Shown in pieces: positions 33,805 to 37,388 of a DNA stretch of 37,388 nucleotides (positions within the stretch are counted from its first letter, which is position 1; the number at the start of each line of letters is the position of its first letter). The DNA is from Pyrinomonadaceae bacterium (GTDB lineage Bacteria > Acidobacteriota > Blastocatellia > Pyrinomonadales > Pyrinomonadaceae), in NCBI GenBank assembly GCA_025054715.1, contig JANWYH010000012.1, forward strand, positions 1 through 37,388, given 5' to 3'. The notes beneath the pieces were generated by a model. The model did no database searches. It was not told where the DNA came from and worked only from the letters and a program-made list of their open reading frames with translations. Position numbers and translations under genes: made by a program.

Positions 33805-35385
33805 ATGAGTTTTCTTACGAATAAGTTGCTTACGATTTTAATATTGTTTCCTATCTTGGGTGCAGTCTCACTCATTGTATACCAGCTTTTTTCGAAGAGA
33901 AAAAACCACCTGAAGTGGTTGGCATTAGGTTTCGTAACGATAGAGTTTTTAATTTCACTTTTGCTACTGACGTATACGGGAAAGTCAGCAGGAGGATTTT
34001 ATTTTGAGGAGAATGTTTCCTGGATTGCCACGATTGGTGCAAATTACCATATCGGAGTTGATGGTTTAAGTCTTTGGCTCGTGCTTCTTACGACCTTTAT
34101 AATGCCGATAACGGTGCTTTCTACATGGCATGCAGTTGAAAAGCGTCCGACGGCGTTTTATGTGTTTTTGTTGCTTTTAGAGACGACTATGATTGGAACG
34201 TTCGTCTCGCTTGATCTTCTGCTTTTCTACCTATTTTTTGAAGCTTCGCTCGTTCCGATGCTGTTTTTAATTGGAATTTGGGGAAGCGACAATAGAATTT
34301 ACTCGGCTATAAAATTCTTTATTTATACTGCTGTGGGTAGCCTATTAATGCTGGCAGCGATTTTGGCGCTTTATTTTATTCATCAAGACGCAACCGGCAT
34401 CGGCACTTTCGACTATGTTACGATTCTAAATTCAATGCGTGTTGGAAATTTAGTTATTGCGGGGCAAACGGCGGCTTTATTGTTTTGGGCATTTGCTATT
34501 GCTTTCTCGATTAAGGTTCCGCTGTTTCCTTTTCATACATGGCTTCCTGATGCACATACGGACGCTCCGACGGCTGGTTCAGTCATACTTGCTGCGATTT
34601 TGCTTAAGATGGGAACATATGGTTTGATGCGTTTTAATTTCATGCTTTTTCCTGAAGCATCTAGAGAATACGCCTACATATTCATTTTGCTTGCTATTAT
34701 TGGGATAACTTACGGTGCTCTAGTAGCGATGGTTCAGCCCGATATGAAGCGGCTTGTAGCATATTCGTCGGTGGCTCACATGGGATTTGTTGTTCTAGGC
34801 ATGTTTTCATTTACGGAAGCCGGTATGCAAGGAGCCTTGTATCAGATGCTAAATCATGGAGTTTCAACCGGGGCACTCTTTTTGTTGGTAGGATTTATTT
34901 ATGAAAGACGTCATACTCGGTTGATTGAAGAGTTTGGTGGGCTGGCAAATGTGATGCCGATTTATGCTACCATTTTCGTCATTACGGCAATGTCTTCGAT
35001 AGGACTGCCTTTTCTAAATGGATTTGTGGGTGAATTTTTGATATTGCTTGGTATGTGGACTTCTGTAGCGGTATCTCATCCGTGGATTATAACTATGATT
35101 GCAGGCACAGGTGTAATCCTAGCCGCTGTCTATCTACTTTGGATGATTCAACGCGTGTTTTTCGGGAAGGTTACAAATGAAAAGAATAAAATTTTAGCGG
35201 ATTTGAGTTTGAGAGAGATTGGACTAATAGCTCCGCTTGTATTTTTGATGGTTTTTATGGGTGTTTATCCTTCGCCTTTCTTAAGTCGCTCGAAAGATAC
35301 GATTGTTTCAATTCAACAACGCGTGATCAGCGGTGAAAAAGGCGGCAGCTTCACTGCTAAACAAGAAGATAAAAAATTTGATTGA
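33805..35385 (+). CDS. nuoM: NADH-quinone oxidoreductase subunit M (antiporter-like)
   Basis: Proton-pumping membrane subunit, 526 residues and about 14 spans. Conserved: FYLFFEASLVPMLFLIGIWG with the essential Glu, KVPLFPFHTWLPDAHTDAPT with the Lys/His path, GSVILAAILLKMGTYGLMRF, and DMKRLVAYSSVAHMGFVVLG. The C-terminus has a charged tail (KGGSFTAKQEDKKFD). It follows the three unknown genes after a gap of 58 bases that holds no clear promoter, and is 13 bases before nuoN. Confidence 0.97.
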   Translation: MSFLTNKLLTILILFPILGAVSLIVYQLFSKRKNHLKWLALGFVTIEFLISLLLLTYTGKSAGGFYFEENVSWIATIGANYHIGVDGLSLWLVLLTTFIMPITVLSTWHAVEKRPTAFYVFLLLLETTMIGTFVSLDLLLFYLFFEASLVPMLFLIGIWGSDNRIYSAIKFFIYTAVGSLLMLAAILALYFIHQDATGIGTFDYVTILNSMRVGNLVIAGQTAALLFWAFAIAFSIKVPLFPFHTWLPDAHTDAPTAGSVILAAILLKMGTYGLMRFNFMLFPEASREYAYIFILLAIIGITYGALVAMVQPDMKRLVAYSSVAHMGFVVLGMFSFTEAGMQGALYQMLNHGVSTGALFLLVGFIYERRHTRLIEEFGGLANVMPIYATIFVITAMSSIGLPFLNGFVGEFLILLGMWTSVAVSHPWIITMIAGTGVILAAVYLLWMIQRVFFGKVTNEKNKILADLSLREIGLIAPLVFLMVFMGVYPSPFLSRSKDTIVSIQQRVISGEKGGSFTAKQEDKKFD

Positions 35386-35398
35386 ACTTTGTTAGCCT

Positions 35399-36934
35399 AT
35401 GATTCTGAGTTTAATGAATCCTGATGTTAATTTGTGGGTAATATTGCCTGAAACAATACTGGCAGTTTTTGCAACGGTTGTGATGCTTTATGACTGTTTT
35501 GCTCCAGGGAACAGAAAGGTTACTGGTGTAGTTTCAATAGTTGGTATAAGCTTGGCAACGCTTGCTCTAATTTGGTTATGGTTTTTTGCTGGAGTTCCCG
35601 TTTCTGCATGGAACGGGATGATTGTAACTGATACTTTACGATTTAGCTTTTCAATATCTTTTCTCATAACGGCTTTTATCACTATTTTAGTTTCAAGCGT
35701 TTGGATTGAAAGAGAGGATGTTCCAGCAGGCGAATACTATTCGCTAGTTTTATTTGCAACGCTTGGGATGCTTTTGATGGCTTCTGGAAATGACCTTGTG
35801 GTTATTTTCTTAGGACTTGAAACCTTGTCGCTTGCAAGCTATGTAATGGTTGGCTTAAGAAAGGCAGATTTACGTTCGAATGAGGCTTCTATAAAGTATT
35901 TTGTGCTTGGTTCGTTTGCATCGGCATTTTTGCTTTATGGCATAGCCTTGATTTATGGTGCTACTGGTTCGACGAATGTTTCTGAAATTGCATTAAAAGT
36001 AGCAAATGCGAATTTTCCAGGGCTTCTTTTCGTTGGTGCTGCAATGATGACGGTTGGGTTTGGATTCAAGATTGCAAGTGTTCCATTTCATATTTGGACG
36101 CCAGATGTTTACGAAGGTGCGCCAACGCCAGTAACTGCTTTTATGGCTTCTGGGTCGAAAGCAGCAGCTTTTGCCTCTTTTTCAAGAGTTTTTATAATGG
36201 GACTCCCACTTGTTGCAGGTGTTCAAGCATCGGAGCTATTGCACAATTCATGGATTACAGTTGTCAGCTTGATGGCGATTTTGACGATGACTTTTGGGAA
36301 TGTAGCTGCGATTTTACAAAATAACATAAAACGCATGTTGGCTTATTCTTCAATAGCACATGCGGGCTATGCCCTTGTGGGATTTGCCGGTGCTGGAATG
36401 GCGAAAACAGCGGGGGAAAGAAATGAGGCAATTGCGGCCATAGCGTTTTACATGCTCGTCTATTCGATAACCACGCTTGGTGCATTTGCTGTGATTAACT
36501 TACTTGCTCAGAAAAATGATCGCAGAGCTGATTTTGAAGACTACAACGGAATAGGTTTCGAATCGCCTGTGCTTAGCTTTTCGCTTGCTGTTTTTATGTT
36601 ATCACTTCTTGGACTTCCTTTGACAGGCGGATTTATAGGCAAGGTGTTGGTCTTCCGTTCAGCACTTCAAGCTGATACTCCTCTTTTAACTCTTCTCGTG
36701 GTGATTGCCGTTATAAACACTGCTATCTCTGCTTACTATTACTTAAGGCTTATAGTTGTAATGTTTTTCAAACAAAAGACTGTGGCTTTACCGCTACCAA
36801 AGATTTCGTCCGCTATGTCGGCAGTTTTAATTTTTACGATTTTAGGTGTTTTCTATCTCGGTTTATTCAGTGATAGAGTCATAAGGTTATTTAAAGAAGG
36901 TGTTTCTGTGGAAACTTTGAAAGTTAATAAATGA
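35399..36934 (+). CDS. nuoN: NADH-quinone oxidoreductase subunit N (antiporter-like)
   Basis: The third antiporter-like proton-pumping subunit, 511 residues and about 14 spans. Motifs: FLGLETLSLASYVMVGLRK, FGFKIASVPFHIWTPDVYEG, APTPVTAFMASGSKAAAFAS, and NNIKRMLAYSSIAHAGYALV. ATG at 35399 is used; a second ATG five codons later is possible. It is the last gene of the operon: its stop is followed after one base by a terminator hairpin. Confidence 0.97.
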   Translation: MILSLMNPDVNLWVILPETILAVFATVVMLYDCFAPGNRKVTGVVSIVGISLATLALIWLWFFAGVPVSAWNGMIVTDTLRFSFSISFLITAFITILVSSVWIEREDVPAGEYYSLVLFATLGMLLMASGNDLVVIFLGLETLSLASYVMVGLRKADLRSNEASIKYFVLGSFASAFLLYGIALIYGATGSTNVSEIALKVANANFPGLLFVGAAMMTVGFGFKIASVPFHIWTPDVYEGAPTPVTAFMASGSKAAAFASFSRVFIMGLPLVAGVQASELLHNSWITVVSLMAILTMTFGNVAAILQNNIKRMLAYSSIAHAGYALVGFAGAGMAKTAGERNEAIAAIAFYMLVYSITTLGAFAVINLLAQKNDRRADFEDYNGIGFESPVLSFSLAVFMLSLLGLPLTGGFIGKVLVFRSALQADTPLLTLLVVIAVINTAISAYYYLRLIVVMFFKQKTVALPLPKISSAMSAVLIFTILGVFYLGLFSDRVIRLFKEGVSVETLKVNK

Positions 36935-36935
36935 G

Positions 36936-36967
36936 CTTGCCGCTTTACAAAAGCTAGGTAAGTTTTT
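36936..36967 (+). terminator. intrinsic terminator of the nuo operon
   Basis: Right after the nuoN stop, CTTGCC (36936-36941) pairs with GGTAAG (36957-36962, one G-T pair) and the inner GCTTT (36942-36946) pairs with AAAGC (36950-36954) around an ACA loop, with a two-base bulge. The stem is followed directly by TTTTT (36963-36967). This is a textbook rho-independent layout on the plus strand. Confidence 0.75.
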
Positions 36968-37388
36968 CGTTTGCAGAGCGAAGTTTTTGACGAGTTTGAT
37001 GATAAGAATTTCAAAATCCTGCCTTTTTTCGGTCTGCGAGTTTCTCTAAAGCTCATAGTCTTTAATTTCCTTCGTATAGTATTTGGTCACTAGCATTCGA
37101 TACTACGGTCATAACTTGACGAATAAAGATGTTTGTTCACAACTCTTATCATGAAACTTTCAGATTGAGCAATAAACTATCGTATGGCAAAAAAGAGAAC
37201 TAAGAAAAGAGGGCAGTGATGAAGAAATCGGGAGATTAATAGAAGAAGACAAAGCAAAGCGTTTAGAGGCAGAAAGGTTTGAAAAATTATAGATAACCTT
37301 AAGCAAGATCTCAGGAAATGAGGTATTATCTGCATATCAAATTGAAGGATTTAGCTCGTTAGTAAAGTTCCTAACTGGTGGCTATATC
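36968..37388. other. Gene-free tail; scraps of open frame, possibly a decayed gene
   Basis: No intact gene is seen in these 421 bases. A short frame from ATG 37184 reads MAKKRTKKRGQ and stops at 37219. In the next frame an open stretch from 37176 to 37289 reads, near its end, GSDEEIGRLIEEDKAKRLEA, with no start codon and a TAG at 37287-37289; the same frame then stays open to the right edge (ISGNEVLSAYQIEGFSSLVK). This pattern (charged helix, stop, further open frame) could be a pseudogene or chance. It could also be the start of something that goes on outside the window. Confidence 0.3.

Noticed and set aside
36853-37056. Minus-strand 67-codon open frame across the nuoN end
   Set aside because: Overlaps nuoN and its terminator, no ribosome site and no protein-like pattern apart from basic composition.
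1-37388. Search by eye for tRNA/rRNA genes, CRISPR arrays, insertion sequences, integrases or attachment sites
   Set aside because: Nothing with the needed repeat pattern, fold or transposase/integrase motifs was found; the window is almost fully occupied by housekeeping genes.

Overview
The window is chromosomal DNA from an AT-leaning, Gram-negative, respiring bacterium. The best guess is an Acidobacteriota member (Blastocatellia/Pyrinomonadales-like). That guess rests on an Oar-type TonB-dependent receptor with an N-terminal carboxypeptidase-regulatory-like domain, a paired secreted M16 peptidase set, a bTHX ribosomal protein and a 13-gene complex I cluster. The lineage is inferred from gene content only. 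No rRNA, tRNA, insertion sequence, phage gene or CRISPR array was recognised, so this looks like ordinary core chromosome with a few odd insertions.

Left part (1-7049): the 5' end of a TonB-dependent receptor runs off the left edge on the minus strand. Next to it is a compact peptidoglycan-sugar salvage locus built around a divergent promoter region. On the minus strand a LysR regulator is translationally coupled to an 825-residue fusion of a beta-lactamase-fold (AmiE-like) domain and a DUF1343 (NamZ, exo-N-acetylmuramidase) domain. On the plus strand lie a BadF/BadG-type GlcNAc/MurNAc kinase, MurQ etherase and a family 2 glycosyltransferase, all overlapping. Together they would release MurNAc outside the cytoplasm, phosphorylate it, and convert MurNAc-6-P to GlcNAc-6-P.

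Middle part (7025-20993): a minus-strand uvrB - FtsX-type permease - cutA run; a plus-strand run of 3-hydroxyacyl-CoA dehydrogenase, a catalytic and a non-catalytic M16 peptidase, a UbiD-family decarboxylase (possibly menaquinone synthesis) and a membrane-anchored metallophosphoesterase; a minus-strand run of a divergent HemD-like protein, an alkaline-phosphatase/iPGM-superfamily enzyme and a UMF1-type MFS transporter; and a sugar-nucleotide pyrophosphorylase-like protein that has lost the usual metal-binding Asp. Genes inside runs overlap by 1-4 bases, typical of translational coupling.

Right part (21072-36967): a complex I operon with a good sigma70-type promoter at one end and a clear intrinsic terminator at the other. 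The order is nuoA-B-C-D-E-F, thx (39 codons, own promoter), nuoG-H-J-K-L, three unrecognised genes, nuoM-N. Three things stand out: nuoI is missing between nuoH and nuoJ, NuoG carries an 8-cysteine 2x[4Fe-4S]-type segment, and the three unknown genes between nuoL and nuoM include two tandem paralogous single-membrane-span proteins.

The last 420 bases hold no intact gene, only scraps of open frame that look like a decayed coding region.
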